Part shown: positions 21,601 through 31,600 of the stretch, one piece after another | Numbering within the stretch: the stretch's first letter is position 1 | Layout of the letters: the number at the start of each line of letters is the position of its first letter | Assembly (NCBI RefSeq): GCF_041146795.1 | Contig: NC_135187.1 | Coordinates: 2,047,501-2,111,500, forward strand | Length of the DNA: 64,000 nt | Direction of reading: 5' to 3' | Source of the DNA: Maylandia zebra | Taxonomy: Eukaryota > Chordata > Actinopteri > Cichliformes > Cichlidae | Program-made: the position numbers and the translations under genes | Notes under the pieces: generated by a model | Told to the model about the DNA's origin: nothing | The model's input: the letters and a program-made list of their open reading frames with translations, nothing else | Databases searched by the model: none

Positions 21601-22797
21601 CAGATGTTTTTATCCACCCACGGCTTCTGGTTGGGAAATGTTTGAATGATAGATCCCAAAACCGCTTCTGTAAACATGTTGATGAAACGTCCCAGTCTGC
21701 GTCATCCAGAGCGTCATCCAGAGCGTCCTGCAGCATGGCCACTGAGTGGTCTGTCCAGTGTGCGAACTCCCCCCTGATTGGTGCTTGCTGCTTTAGCCTT
21801 TGTTTGTAAAAAGGCATAAGGAAGATGGGGGCATGGTCTGATTTTCCAAATGCCGGCAGAGGCTGAGCTTTGTAGCAGTCCTTGAACGGAGTGTAGCAGT
21901 GATCTAATGTCCTACTGTCCCTGGTAGGGCAGTTGATGTGAGTTGATGTACACAGCATCCTGGTGAAGTGCTTGTTGTTGTGTGAGAGTCCGTGTCTGCG
22001 TGATGAGGAATATAAAACGCGCAGGCAATGACCACAGGGAATTCCCGAGGGAGATAGAAAGGGCGACATTTAATGATCAAAAGTTCCAGATTGGGCGAGC
22101 AAAAGCGTGTGAGTGGGGAAATTCTTTGGGTATTTTTGATTTCTGCACAATGGAAGAACTGAAAAATTTCATCACATTTATTCTTCCTTCTGACATATTC
22201 ACAAGATGATGTCACTACAACAGAAGTGCTGAATTATGACTGGAGCAAATATTTGTGTCTCTTCCCAAATAGATATTTATCAATGAACTGAACATGAGAG
22301 GAGAGTCCTGGACTGGTCTGACAGGCAAACAGACATCAGGAGGATATAAATGGGAATGGGTGGACGGATCAGCGCTGACAGAAACGTGAGACATTAGTTT
22401 GTTTCTATTCCAGAGTTATTATTTAGAAGTGAAACACTGATGTTTTTGAAGATAGATCAGCAATACATGAGCTGAGCTATTTTCCAACAGCCCCACAAAC
22501 TGAATGTAAAGAAAAGCAGAAATCCTCCTTTGAATGAACAGCTGTGCTTGAACTCTCTTCATCTGCAGTCTGTGATGACGTTCAGTTACAACAAGTCAGT
22601 TTGAAGAAATCAGGATTGAAAAAAGTTTACTCCAGCTTAATATCATATTTTATTTCTCTGACAGGTTGTGGGCACCAGCACAGCAGAGTACGAGTTATGA
22701 TTCCTATGGAGTCTGCTGTGATGATAAAGGGAACTTGAAACAGGCAGTTGAACATTATGTTGGTTACAGCTCGAAGACCTTCATCTGTGAGAAATGA
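9466..22797 (+). CDS. Gene B: complete type II C-type lectin-like receptor
   Basis: Seven exons (9466-9610, 10188-10298, 19133-19180, 19303-19356, 19450-19589, 22273-22385, 22665-22797) sum to 744 bp: 247 residues plus TGA, with consistent phases 1,1,1,1,0,2. Layout: cytoplasmic tail (residues 1-48) with RVKYSRR and HPDVGLQ; membrane exon (about 49-85) with [15 protein letters not shown]; coiled neck (about 86-119); then the lectin domain with KCPDRW, SSCYF, ACQDKG, ESWTGL, WEWVDGS, GVCCDD and FICEK. The start codon is supported by the equivalent exons of genes C and D. The calcium-binding EPN and WND motifs are absent, as in NK-type lectin receptors, so a protein or unusual ligand is likelier than sugar. 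Two LINEs and a TIR element swell its introns but leave splice sites intact. Probably a leukocyte surface receptor; orthologue unknown. Confidence 0.85.
9655..9722 (+). mobile_element. LINE 3' tail fragment
   Basis: AAAGTGCCTTGAGCCAACTG... through GCGCTATATAAATAAAACTG is the conserved 3' end of a common fish LINE, recurring at 30270-30333 and 58360-58432. Confidence 0.6.
10188..10298 (+). CDS. Gene B exon 2, membrane segment
   Basis: A 111-bp exon, phase 1 to 1 (acceptor tctgtag, donor gtgagt). Basic residues KRRWFR before the hydrophobic [13 protein letters not shown] give type II orientation. Gene C and D membrane exons are also exactly 111 bp. Confidence 0.85.
10447..10490. repeat. Perfect 20-bp inverted repeat with a 4-base loop
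   Basis: Left arm 10447-10466 and right arm 10471-10490 are exact reverse complements around the loop TATT, with part of the right arm repeated at 10491-10501. It lies in gene B's second intron and could extrude as a cruciform or form an RNA hairpin. Confidence 0.85.
10872..11172 (+). repeat. Duplicated lectin-receptor intron, right copy
   Basis: Near-identical to 1-302. Continues after the inserted LINE at 14506-16271, matching 303-2069. Confidence 0.85.
11173..14505 (-). mobile_element. Near full-length Rex1/CR1-type LINE, 3333 bp
   Basis: Limits come from comparison with the empty site at 302/303. Minus strand: the 5' end is at about 14505, a short leader precedes the ORF, and the 3' UTR ends in an AATAAATAAATACTAAATACT-type short-repeat tail at 11173-11200. 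A poly-G run on the + strand lies at 11462-11479. No clear target duplication, as is common for CR1/L2 elements. One intact ORF suggests recent insertion. Confidence 0.88.
11553..14492 (-). CDS. LINE polyprotein: endonuclease and reverse transcriptase, intact
   Basis: A 979-residue ORF without breaks. Residues 13-30 are hydrophobic and 71-87 very basic. The apurinic-type endonuclease (about 103-320) shows TETW (138-141), GDFNHAD (257-263) and SDH (307-309). The reverse transcriptase (about 520-800) shows [33 protein letters not shown] and the catalytic FADD (747-750), followed by an RRLR-containing C-terminal region ending about 979. These match Rex1/CR1-clade fish LINEs. The protein nicks target DNA and copies its own RNA in place. 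The start is the first Met of the frame, 13 bp from the element's 5' end, so a little 5' sequence may be missing. It lies antisense in gene B's intron. Confidence 0.9.
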   Translation of the reverse strand: MAARTDAAARSSYTFALLVVLCIISHSLGLLQYNRDDLLQLSRGDLQLTSEYLIPPEIVKQPPGLPATASRRRRRCERRQKRGKRGGLWARLKTSPFKPPLPIIFLSNARSIRYKLDEIRLQIATRRTFNNCSCMIFTETWLDSAIPDAAIDLAGRTAYRSDRSADSGKKTGGGLCIYINNLWCTNVTVTERLCSTEVELLVLKCRPFYLPREFSAVYICAVYIPPDANAKLALAQLSSSINNSLVAHPDSVFIAAGDFNHADLKSVLHNFHRNVKCATRGDRTLDQVYTNMANAYRAQAYPHLGLSDHLSLLLHPIYTQKIKSTGITTKTVRTWPQDAIPMLQDCFHCTDWDVFKVQDTDNRVALDSYTSTVLDYICFCVDNVTTWKRFRVFPNNPPWMTHGVQQLIRTRNNAFKSGDQEAYSAARANLRRGIKTAKQQHRRRIEARFENNTNPRQVWEGIRAITDYKRRTPSPSADSSTLAEDLNLFYARFDRENTDPVLSPLPSTDPAPVLSTHELRRVFRSINTRKAAGPDGVLGRVLKDCAADLADVFTSIYNTSLSCSLVPSCFKAATIVPIPKQSNVTCLNDFRPVALTPIPAKCLERLVIKHIRAAFPPSLDSHQFAYRENRSTEDAIATVLHTLLKHLEHRNTYARLLFVDYSSAFNTIRPYKLRPKLHQLGLNSSLCNWIVDFLTNRRQSVRVGKNTSSTLVVNTGAPQGCVLSPLLYTLFTHDCISSCASNLIVKFADDTTVLGLISNNDETNYRTEVQQLESWCHDNNLVLNTKKTKEIIVDFRKRGHNNHLPLFIGSEAVERVSSFKFLGVTVTEDLSWGNHITSVVRKAQQRLYYLRRLRSAHIPRSLMLNFYNCAISSVLTYGFLVWFPSCTKADQQALQRVVKEAGRIIGTSLPEISNIFPTRCLRRVHSILRDQHHPARHLFHLLPSGRRYRSIQARTSRLANSLYPQAVRLLNSLPPSHGQ
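14673..17330 (+). mobile_element. Degenerate L2-type LINE, longer copy
   Basis: Same ancient insertion as 470-2069, but extending further. After 16271 it retains reverse transcriptase pieces, for example [14 protein letters not shown] (about 16490-16535), a worn segment with [14 protein letters not shown] (about 16827-16868) where the catalytic motif should be, and [16 protein letters not shown] (about 16930-16977). Many stops. It shows what gene A's intron lost. Confidence 0.7.
17379..17480 (+). repeat. Lectin intron segment shared with gene D
   Basis: CAACACGGTGATTCTGTG through ATGTTAGACAGTG matches 63882-63980 after gene D's membrane exon, so both are the same intron of paralogous genes. 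Confidence 0.75.
17481..18983. mobile_element. Non-autonomous TIR element, about 1.5 kb
   Basis: Begins TACACAGCAAAT and ends ATTTGCTGTGTA. The interior ends are rich in inverted GTTAACTC/GAGTTAAC-like and TTAACAC motifs. The paralogous site near 63975-64000 lacks it, and the junctions fit a TA target duplication. No transposase frame was found. Superfamily unknown. Confidence 0.75.
19133..19180 (+). CDS. Gene B neck exon 1
   Basis: A 48-bp phase-1 exon, the same as gene A 2276-2323. Confidence 0.7.
19303..19356 (+). CDS. Gene B neck exon 2 (coiled coil)
   Basis: A 54-bp phase-1 exon encoding [16 protein letters not shown]; one residue differs from gene A. Confidence 0.75.
19450..19589 (+). 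CDS. Gene B lectin-domain exon 1
   Basis: A 140-bp exon, phase 1 to 0. Differs from gene A mainly in the helix: [16 protein letters not shown] replaces EKKTWSDSMRACQDKG. Confidence 0.85.
19904..22133 (-). mobile_element. 5'-truncated, degraded Rex1-type LINE
   Basis: Absent from gene A's matching intron. On the minus strand, broken frames give endonuclease pieces ([10 protein letters not shown] near 22060, DSRTLDHCY near 21905) and reverse transcriptase pieces ([13 protein letters not shown] near 20790, [11 protein letters not shown] near 20680). The 3' end finishes in an AAATTTGAATTTG-type tail at 19904-19925. It contains a nested insertion near 21258-21440. Confidence 0.8.
21258..21345 (-). 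mobile_element. Nested L2 3' tail
   Basis: On the minus strand this matches TTTGTAGCACTTTGGCCAAC...GCTTTATAAATA at 57030-57090, the end of an L2-type LINE. It interrupts the Rex1-type LINE in gene B's intron. Confidence 0.6.
22273..22385 (+). CDS. Gene B lectin-domain exon 2
   Basis: A 113-bp exon, phase 0 to 2, acceptor caaatag and donor gtgaga. It encodes RGESWTGL and [13 protein letters not shown], two codons longer than gene A's exon. Confidence 0.85.
22665..22797 (+). CDS. Gene B lectin-domain exon 3 and stop
   Basis: A 133-bp terminal exon after tctctgacag, encoding [10 protein letters not shown], then SSKTFICEK and TGA. Four codons longer than in gene A. Confidence 0.85.
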
Positions 22798-23025
22798 GTT
22801 TGGTGCTTTGATGTAAATGTTTGAATAATCCAACCAAAGACACCTCACTATGAAATGTCCTGCATGAGCCTCAGACTCAGCTTACAGTCTTTACTTGTTC
22901 ATTCTGCATCATATATTGATTACATATATTGTCCCTCTGTGCTCTGTGCTGTACAGTAAGGTTGGAAGTCATCCACACAAAACCTTGAAGTACTTCATTA
23001 CTCTGTAGTTCCAGCAAATTGTTCT

Positions 23026-23031
23026 AATAAA
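23026..23031 (+). terminator. Polyadenylation signal of gene B
   Basis: AATAAA 229 bp after the stop, in sequence conserved with gene A's 3' flank. Confidence 0.65.
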
Positions 23032-23049
23032 AGTCAAAGTGCAGCTTGT

Positions 23050-24519
23050 CTTTACTTTGCTTTACTTGGTTTATTCATCAGCCTGTTGGTCCTAAAACTT
23101 CAGTAAATGTCTTCTTCAGTTTCTCTGAAACAGCTGAAAGTTGCTGCTTCTTACTTTTAGCTACAAATGGGGAATTTTGACAGGAAATTGAAATGAAGAA
23201 GAAAAGCAGATTTAACAATTTTCAAATGTGCGAATAACTTATCAATTCTCTTTTATGCTGCATTTGTAAAGTAAGGATAGAGAAGTTGGGGCTAAATGGG
23301 ATGTTGAATTGTTGACTCCAGGAAACAGAGTTTATGTAGCTGAATGTAACCAGGTTCTTTCTCTCAATGTATTTTAGTTGTCCAACTTTAACCTGACATT
23401 GTCAGAGCTAAATGTATTAAAGGACTCCTGTTATTCATGTTTTTGATCTGCTGTGTGCTTTATTTCCTGACTTCATTCTGATGGATCATTTCTAAATATG
23501 GATCTATTTTTGTACTCTGAATTTTAATGTTTTTCCTTTTGTTTTCTAGATTATTGTGTACTAGCAATCCACAAATGTCTCATTTCTAAAGCAAGAAGAA
23601 AATGTTTAAGAATGATATATATTCTGATCTAATATTAGAAGCCTTGAATAGGTAGAGGAGGATACAGAGGCAGGCTCATCTTCTTCAGTCCACAGTGCCA
23701 AGAGGGAGACAGGTGAGGTGTGGCTGACCACAGTGATGAAGAGGAGCTCGTCTGTGGCTGCAGCGTTCTTCTTCCAAGTTACTCCTCCGAGTAAGTTTTC
23801 CTCAGATGATCTTCCAGGTCTTTTATGGGCAAGAGGCACCAGCTCTTCTCTTTGAAAAAAAATTCCCTTAACAAAGTAGTATGGGCTGCTTCAGAAAAGG
23901 GTCCTTGTCCGTTCTTTCTTCTTATGTTGTCGTTTGCATTTTCTAACCAGCCTGTACTCTCATGTAATACCACTTTATTCCACAAGAGGCTGCAGTGAGC
24001 CAGCATCTAGTCTGCACTGAGCTCACATTTGTATAGTTGTTGTTGCACTACAGAGTTAGGTCAGACCACAAGTGTGTTGTTCTTTTACAACAAACAGCAA
24101 CAATCACTTCATACAAACCTGTGTGTTACACCAGTGGAAGAAGCTTTTCCTTCATCAGTCTTCTTGTTTCTTACTATAGGGGTGAACAGCTACACTAACA
24201 CTCTCTGGCTCCATGCTGCCCCCCTGTGGTGACAGTTTGATTTAATGTTTGTGTGAAATGTTAAAAGATACATGTGAAAGGAAAAGGAGCATTTTGACAT
24301 TTAAGAAGCTGGAGCTATAGTTATTGTTTAAAATGTTTAAAATTTTCAGCACCACAGACAGTGAGAAGCAGGTCTGCACTCTGTATCATATCTTTATTCG
24401 ATGTGGATGTGGATATGGGAGAACAAAACTATACAACCTTGGGTTAGGGTAAAGTCTACAGCACAGTTGTTGTCCCTGTATAATATAGTAGTGAGGATTT
24501 GTGGACATGTTAACCACAT
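23050..24519. other. Downstream flank of gene B
   Basis: Partly matches the gene A flank (see 5320-5600). The rest is AT-rich with no recognised gene or element. Confidence 0.5.
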
Positions 24520-24836
24520 GGGGTAGCTCAGGTAGTAGAGCGGGTCACCTACTCACCGGAAGGTCGGTGGTTTGATCCCAGGCTGCCTCCTGGCTGCATA
24601 TCAAATATCCGTGGGCAAGATACTAACCCCATGTTTGCCTACTGGTGGTGGTCAGAGAGCCCGGTAGCGCCAGTGTCCGGCAGCCTCGCCTCTGTCAGTG
24701 CGCTCCGGGGCAGCTGTGGCTACAATGTAGCTGCCATCACCAGTATGTGTGTGAATGGATGGTTGACTGATTGTAGTGTAAAGCACTTTGGGGTCCTTAG
24801 GGACTAAGTAAAGCACTATACAAATACAGGCCATTT
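24520..24836 (+). mobile_element. tRNA-derived SINE
   Basis: A tRNA-like head has a TAGCTCAGGTAG A-box-like stretch and the B-box GGTTTGATCCC (24569-24579). It is followed by a body whose 3' part (TGGATGGTTGACTG...AAAGCACTTTGGGGTCCTTA) also occurs inverted at 38333-38632. It is not a tRNA gene, because the acceptor stem does not close. Confidence 0.75.
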
Positions 24837-24839
24837 ACA

Positions 24840-25299
24840 TGATGCTCACTTTTCTGCAATTTTGGACCTATGGCAATCATTGCGACAATGTAGGATCAAG
24901 TCAGTGAGAATGTCAGTACTGTTGTATGAACATCTGACAATGAATATTCCCTCACTGGTTTTGAGTGGTTACTGGAAGATGATGGCAATTGCTAGCAAAA
25001 TGATTGGTGAAGTCCGCGTCACAGAGGTGCACAAAGAGCTGACCGCTTGGGTGAAAAGTTACACAAAACTCTGGTTCTGCGCTGCTGAGCTCCACTAAGA
25101 TCTTTGTGAAGAAGGACAAAGTTCTGGTGGCCCACAGAGTTGTGCAGCCTCAGAAACTCTCAAGCATCCCTATCTGAGTTTTCAGCCCAGGGGCTCCACT
25201 AGTCTCCTTAAGGTGAGGTGTTTTGGCTGGGGCACTTCAGATAGTGCCCAAGCCAAAGTCTTGACAGGAATAAAGCCTCATCCACCAGCATTCCAGTAG
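24840..25299. other. Unrecognised, disrupted by a hAT insertion
   Basis: A short + frame at 24862-25098 has no recognised domain. The sequence continues on the far side of the hAT element at 26360. Confidence 0.3.
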
Positions 25300-25307
25300 C
25301 TCCTGAG

Positions 25308-26351
25308 CAGGGATGGGTATTGATAAGATTTTCACGATTCCAATTCCATTTTCGATTCTGTTTAACGATTCGATTCTTTATCAATCCTTTTTTTTTTTTT
25401 TTTTAAAGGAGAACACTAAGGTCGATTAGCTTAAAACTTTGTTTTTTATCTTCTCTTTGAACAAGGTAGAAATTTAGGAGTAACATGGCCTTACAAACCC
25501 AGCAGTGAGATCTTAAGAGATCCACAGCCTACGGCTCTTCAATGGGGTGTCACAGGGTCCCCAGGAAAAAAAATTATAAATGTAAAATAATAAAATAAAT
25601 ATTCTTCTGTAGCAATAACAAAGTATAACATAAATTATTCTGTAACAATTACACAAGAATATCCAGCAATGTCCCTGCCTACAATTAAACACATTCACTT
25701 ACCGAAAATCATCTGCTGTGGCAAATGGGTGCAAGCCTTTGACCACAAACTGAGTCACTGCTCGGTGACATTCGTCTATCCTGGTCTGAAAGGAGACGCT
25801 GCCGGTAGACTGCAGCGAGAGCTGCCAGCATCTGAGCCAGACTCTGTCTGTCTCTCTCATCATGGTCACTAAACGCACAGTAATGGCAGGTTTGTAATAA
25901 GGCAGACCGCGCTAACATAATATGCACTGTTGTTGATTATTTACCTGCCGCATTAACGGGAGAGGACGTGCAAACGTTACCGCTGCTGCTGGGTTGAGAT
26001 TCACGAGTCCGGAGCGGAATTAAAAACACGACATTCATTTAAGGTCATCGTGTGTTTTGTGAGCAAATGCTTTTGATATTCGTAGTGTTTCCTCCCTTAA
26101 ATGAAATCTCTACTTTGCAAGTATTGCAAGTTGCCCTGTTGTCATCTGTTCTCGTAAAGTATAACCAAAGTTTTGAGCGTTTGAGCCGCCATGTTTCCTG
26201 CCAGGTAAATGACGCTCCGCAACGTGGTGACGTCATTCGGGGCGACTGGAGTCGATAAGGGAATCGTTTGCAAAAATGCCAAACAATTCCAAGGAATTGA
26301 AACAGTGGGAACCGGTTCTCAACAAGAACCAGGTTTCGATACCCATCCCTA
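25308..26351 (-). mobile_element. hAT element with BED-finger remnant
   Basis: Ends CAGGGATGGGTATTGA and TCGATACCCATCCCTA form inverted repeats, flanked by a perfect 8-bp duplication CTCCTGAG (25300-25307, 26352-26359). The minus-strand frame around 26045-26240 encodes a BED zinc-finger segment (SKLWLYFTRTDDNRATCNTC). The catalytic transposase core is missing. Same family as 58883-59592, inverted. Confidence 0.85.
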
Positions 26352-26399
26352 CTCCTGAGCTTAATATTCCTTCCCCTTGCTTCTGTACCAAGCCATGCA

Positions 26400-26500
26400 G
26401 GCAATTGTGATGATGAAAAAAGAAGAGAGTCCTAAATTGTGCGTGGATTATAGGCAAACCATTAAAGAGGCTTACCCCACCATGCATACAAGGAATGGAT
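26400..26500 (+). pseudogene. Possible gypsy reverse-transcriptase scrap
   Basis: The frame around 26430-26470 reads KLCVDYRQTIKE, resembling the conserved LCVDYRQLN motif of Ty3/gypsy reverse transcriptases. Only about 30 residues can be judged. Confidence 0.35.
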
Positions 26501-26669
26501 GCTTGGTAAGAGATGTTGTCTACTGCCAAGCAAGTAGACCACATGTTAAGTATAATATACTTAACATTGATATTTTGCAGTAGACTGCCAGAACCCACAA
26601 AGGAGCTGTATTTTGTATCCAGAAGGGACTTTTTGAGTGGGATGTGATTTTTTTGGACTGTTGTTAAAT

Positions 26670-27250
26670 CTCAGCTCTTTGGTCTTTGGGCTGAAGGAAG
26701 AACAACACTCGATGTATAAATGCTCAATCAACAGTCTCTTTATTCCATACAATTCTCATTATTCCATGCAACACTTTTGAGCATTAACCATCCGGAGGGG
26801 AGATGTGGACAGGAGGGTGTCCACCAGATCTCGAAGTGCCTGAGCGTTTCTCACATTCCTATAGCTTCAGCCCCCTCCAAACTAAGCATTCACATTCTTT
26901 CTCTCTTACGGCGCCTACGTGACGGCCTTGGCTTCCTGTTTTATCTCCTCCTGATGAGATGGGGCAGAAAACCTCTACGGTATGCTCTGTTCTCTTCTAA
27001 TCAGACAAATAAGGCCATGATTCTCTGAAAATAGTATTTCTTATAACTCAGCAGTATCATGCATCATAAACAATATCATTCATTCACCATAAATCAGCAG
27101 TCTAATGTAATACAAATCAGTTTAATAAATGTAGTCGTTTTCCTTCAAGTCAGGAGAATAATGCAAACTAAAGCTACATAATAATTTCACAATCTTTAAT
27201 TAGGGGCATAACGTGGCATAAGATAATATAATAATCTCACACTGTAGAAC
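26670..27250 (-). mobile_element. Possible LTR fragment
   Basis: GGGAGATGTGGACAGGA (near 26797) followed by CCAGATCTCGAAG parallels GGGAGATGTACAGGA (near 34325) followed by CAGATCTCAAC. Both have a minus-strand AATAAA upstream. They look like distant LTRs of one retroviral group; limits are not resolved. Confidence 0.3.
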
Positions 27251-28380
27251 TGTGATTTCCAAGTAATATACCTACCTGGAAAAGCCACCAAAATCCAGAT
27301 GCACTCTCCAGAAGGCCCTTCATTACTTCATGTCAATCATCGGCTCCAGATCCCAACTTCAGCATCAGCCAGCTCCAGCATTAAGGTATGCAGTGCAACC
27401 AAGTGGCTCACCCTACCAACTTAACTCCTCCAGGGCACCCTCTAGTGGTGGTTGTGGAGTCTGACACTACCAGTGTACATCAGTGTGTGGCGGGGGCATG
27501 GTATGCCGTTCCCATACAAAGAATTGCAGTCAACCTGATGTGCATTATTGATGTCATAATAGCCTGTGTCATCTGATTCACAGCACACCTAAAATCTGAA
27601 TTAGACTCTGCCAACAGGAATCAATCTTATTAACGTTATGACATCTCTCTGGGGAGTTAGCTCACACCAGGTTACCACCAAAAGTGGAAGCAGTAATGTG
27701 AATAAATGTTTTTCTTTAATAGAACTTAACAAAAGACTTCTAACTACACCCGCTGACTGCACAATTCCTGCTGTCTGTAACGACTCAGTTTCAAATGCTG
27801 AGTAGGAAATTAGTTGCTGTGTGCCTCATGAAGAAGGAAGTGGTTTCTGTGATCAGCTCTTTGACGCATTCAAGCCACAAAGTCTCTGATCAGATGTGAG
27901 ACAGTAACATTAAAAGCATTAAACGTTATTAAGTTTATTTGTAGCTCATAAGGCCACATTAGTCTGTTGTGTTACGTATCTGCAAGTTTCAGATCACACA
28001 ACAGCAAAAGAGAATAAACTACAGCATTTTTAAACACCATTTAGCAATTTTTCTTTATTTATTATTGATATTCATGACACTAATCATCATTTGACTCAAA
28101 TATAAAAACAGCAGCCGTGTCTTTTTATCTATAAAACAACAGCAAGTCTGACATTTTCAGTGACCAGTCTGAAGTCTGCAAACATGCTCATGCTGCAGCA
28201 CATCACAGACCATATCATCACATCTGTGAGACTGTGGTACACAAAGCCTTAAAGTCAGGAAAAATGGCAAGGCCTTTCCAAATAAGAAATAAATAATTTA
28301 TTACATTCTATAATCCTTACAATATTTAACTGACAGAGAGTGAGCGTCTGTAAATACATAATAGTAGTGCATATGTTTTG
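27251..28380. other. Upstream region of gene C
   Basis: AT-rich with no recognised coding or transposon structure. Presumably contains distal promoter sequence of gene C. Confidence 0.4.
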
Positions 28381-28396
28381 CGGGTGTGTTTGTGTT

Positions 28397-28418
28397 TGTG
28401 GTTAGCTGCTACTTCCTT
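28397..28418 (+). promoter_or_regulatory. RUNX-like and ETS-like promoter motifs of gene C
   Basis: TGTGGTT (28397-28403) and ACTTCCTT (28411-28418) sit about 70-90 bp before the start codon, like the gene B motifs but 5 bp closer together. Confidence 0.45.
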
Positions 28419-28489
28419 CATGCTCATCTCTTGAAACAGCTGCGTGACAGAGGCGGAAGCAGATGGTTGAGGCTTTTAGTTCTCCCAAA

Positions 28490-28622
28490 ATGTCCACAGG
28501 TACTCAAGTTGCAACACATGTGAGATATAGCAAAGGAGACCGAGTGGATGGTGAAGAGAAAAGCCAAGTGGAGATTCAAGAACATGAAGACTACTCCATC
28601 AGTCCTGGGTTACAGGAAAATG
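28490..28622 (+). CDS. Gene C exon 1, cytoplasmic tail
   Basis: A 133-bp coding exon ending phase 1, donor gtaagc. Encodes [17 protein letters not shown], an acidic stretch with [13 protein letters not shown]. Homologous to gene B and D exon 1 but four codons shorter. Confidence 0.8.
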
Positions 28623-31600
28623 GTAAGCATTGAAAATTTTGTGGTGCAGCAATGAATGCTGACTTTCACATTCAACACCTAAAATAGCTTAATTAGCTTA
28701 AGATGCTTTTGAAATTTTTTATGTTAATATGATTATGAAGTCTCCTTTGAAACCTTATTTAGAGATAAAGTATCTGAATTTCAGGAGTGAGACCACACCT
28801 CCAAACACGCTCCTTCTGGTTCTTATCTATGATCCCCCAATTCTAGAGCTGTTCCTTCTCGTTTTCGTGCAAACACAGTTTGCTCTCGTCCGTTCTCATG
28901 TGAACACCTTTGGAGAAAGTCTTTAACACAGCTTATTTTACAAGAGTAACATAATTTTACCCATCCTTCCATTTTCTTGCAATCACCTTCTCATTAGTGG
29001 TGGGACAATCAATCCAAATATCGATTGTATCGATACTAAGTCAGTATTGGTATCAGATCGATACTGGCCTAGTGAGATCGATTCTTTACTTTAAGTTCTG
29101 CTCTTGTTTCCAATGCTGTGCTTTCGGCAAAGACGAAACAGCCAAGTCGCCGGACTCGCCGCTCCTGGGACAGCGCCAGAGATGGGGGTTGTTCAGTTGT
29201 TTACATGATAATTATATTTTCACCTGTTGTTTTTGTTGTTGAGAATTTTAATTGTAATTTTTGTATTATAGTTTCTCAACAGTACTCATTTTAATTGTTT
29301 TACTGGTTTTGGTGCACTTTTATTTTTAGAAAGAAATACTAAACGAAACCATCACGACAGACCCAATGGCATTTTCATGCTTCGCAGCATCATTTACTCT
29401 TACAAAAATCACACGGTTGCTGTAACATTACATTCAACGGCTGCAGCCCTCCCGCTGCCAGCTGTACACATCACCACCAACAACAACTTTGTCCTAATTA
29501 TGTCCTGGGTTTTAACTCTTTAATAACACTATTTAATAATAAAATTAAATATTAGCAATTCATTGAGTGTCAACCTTTTTTATTTAAAAGTATCGGTATC
29601 GGTTTGACACCAAAATATGCAGTATCGCACACCACCACTTCTTTTCTGTCAGCACATCAGACAACGAGCTACACAAGAAACTGAATACCATATGAACTTA
29701 CTAGCAGCTTTCTCACTGGCCGACAATCTGGTCTGCTATGTTTATCCAACCAGTCGTCTCTCTGCTAAATCCAGTTATGAAGTAACCACATCCATGCAAT
29801 TCAGCAAGATCACCCACCAGCAAAGCTCATAGCAGTTGCTTTGAAACAAGGCCACAGACCGGGAGAGTTAGCGGAAAAGCCAACGGACACCAGCGCCGGA
29901 CCCAGAAGCCACAACGTACCCATGCTTCTGTAAAGTCTCCTGAATATCCTTCCATTAAGGATTCAGACTGGACCAGCTACAACTGCTTCCATTCACCAGC
30001 ATTCTAACTTTCAAGGGTTCTTAACCACACAAATCTAAATGTCAATCCAAAGTCTTCTTACTTGCAAAAGCAAAAATTGCAGCTCCAACAGCAAAAGTTA
30101 CTGCATACCTTGTAGCTCCACCCACCCATCAGCGCCAGCTAGCAAGCTCAGTTCTGTGCAACTGCCTCCTAACACCATTTAATAACTGGAAATCATTTGC
30201 TAGTTCCATGCTCTGCTGGTCCTCCATTGCTGTTTATCTCTGCTAGTCATGGGATGCCAGTTTTAATGTATAAAGTGCCTTGAGGCAACTTTTGTTGTGA
30301 TTTGGCACTATATAAATAAAATTGAATTGAATGTTTTCCATCCCTCATTCTGCAAAGTGCAGTTCTCCTCTGATCAGTCTCTCAGTTTAACCAGCCCTTC
30401 AGAAACTCCCCACCCTCTGTTCATTTCAGAAATCGGCACATTAGTTATCACTACCTTACCCAAAGTAAATTAACCAGCTAGGCACCCCCTCTCAATTTCT
30501 ACTCAAAGACAAACTCACATAAGCTTTCACGAGCCATCAAGCCATTACCTCAAGTCTTAAAATCCTGACATGCGTCACTGCTCTCTGTCAGAGCTTCAGT
30601 TAAGAGTCACGCCACGTCGCTATCTGATCAAGGGTTCCCCTCATTAAGGTCTTATATTGTCCGAAATTTCCTTTGATCTCTTCTTACGCCATTCCTGCCG
30701 AATTTTACGACTTCCTCCACTCCACTATATGGAATCCTTGTGTTAGGGGCTGGTCTCCGTGTCTGAGTAAGACTCATCAGCACGGTCGATGAGTCTTACG
30801 AACAAAGCTCTGATACAAGGCACACAACAGCACCCATACGTTGCTAATATAGCAGGGAAAACAGACAAAGAAATCATAATTGACATAATAAAACCTTTCC
30901 CTTGCCCAAAGACAGAGGTCATCCATGCTTCCAGTGGGTTGTCAACTCCTGAATGGTCATGCATTGTGGTGGACAGCGTCTTCAGGCCTTCCAGAACTCT
31001 GATCACAGAGCCATCGGGTGCTGTGTTATTAGGAATAAAAGTACAGCACTCCCTTTTTCTCCCAGCAACATGTCCAAAGCATTTCTATTTTGCACTGCCA
31101 TTAAAGATGTTGGACCCGACTGCAATAGTCTCTGCAATGCCTTCCTCCACCTGTGGTGAATGTCGGTACTGCGGATGCCATATTGGAATGTCAGATTTGA
31201 GTTCAAAGGTCACAGGGGAGCAGGTGGTTAAGCCAACATCAGTAGGCCCCTGTGACCACAATGTGTCAGGAAACTGTGAGAGGCCTTTAACGACCTCTGG
31301 ATGATCTGTCAGTTCCCTGCCATGTGTCCTGGAATGGGATGATGTTCCAATATAGTATCATCTGTGTGAGATGTTGAAATTCTATAGGTTTTAGTACTTG
31401 GGGAGAAGGAGACATCAGGAATCTGTGTAGGTTGCCAATCAGTTGCTCGTGATGCTACGCGTATCATGGGACTGAAGTCCTTTGCTTGGTGTCCAGAATG
31501 AACCACTAGAGACACATGAGGCACAGACTCGTGACCCATTTGGAACCAGCTTTCTTGTTCTTCCGCCAAGTGGACCAGGGCTGCTACCCCCTGCGGTCCA

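Noticed and set aside
24520..24595. tRNA-like sequence
   Set aside because: A-box and B-box are present, but the acceptor stem does not pair and a SINE body follows, so it is a SINE head, not a tRNA gene.
30789..31304. 171-codon + strand frame
   Set aside because: Antisense to the retroviral envelope and reverse transcriptase remnants, which make sense on the minus strand.
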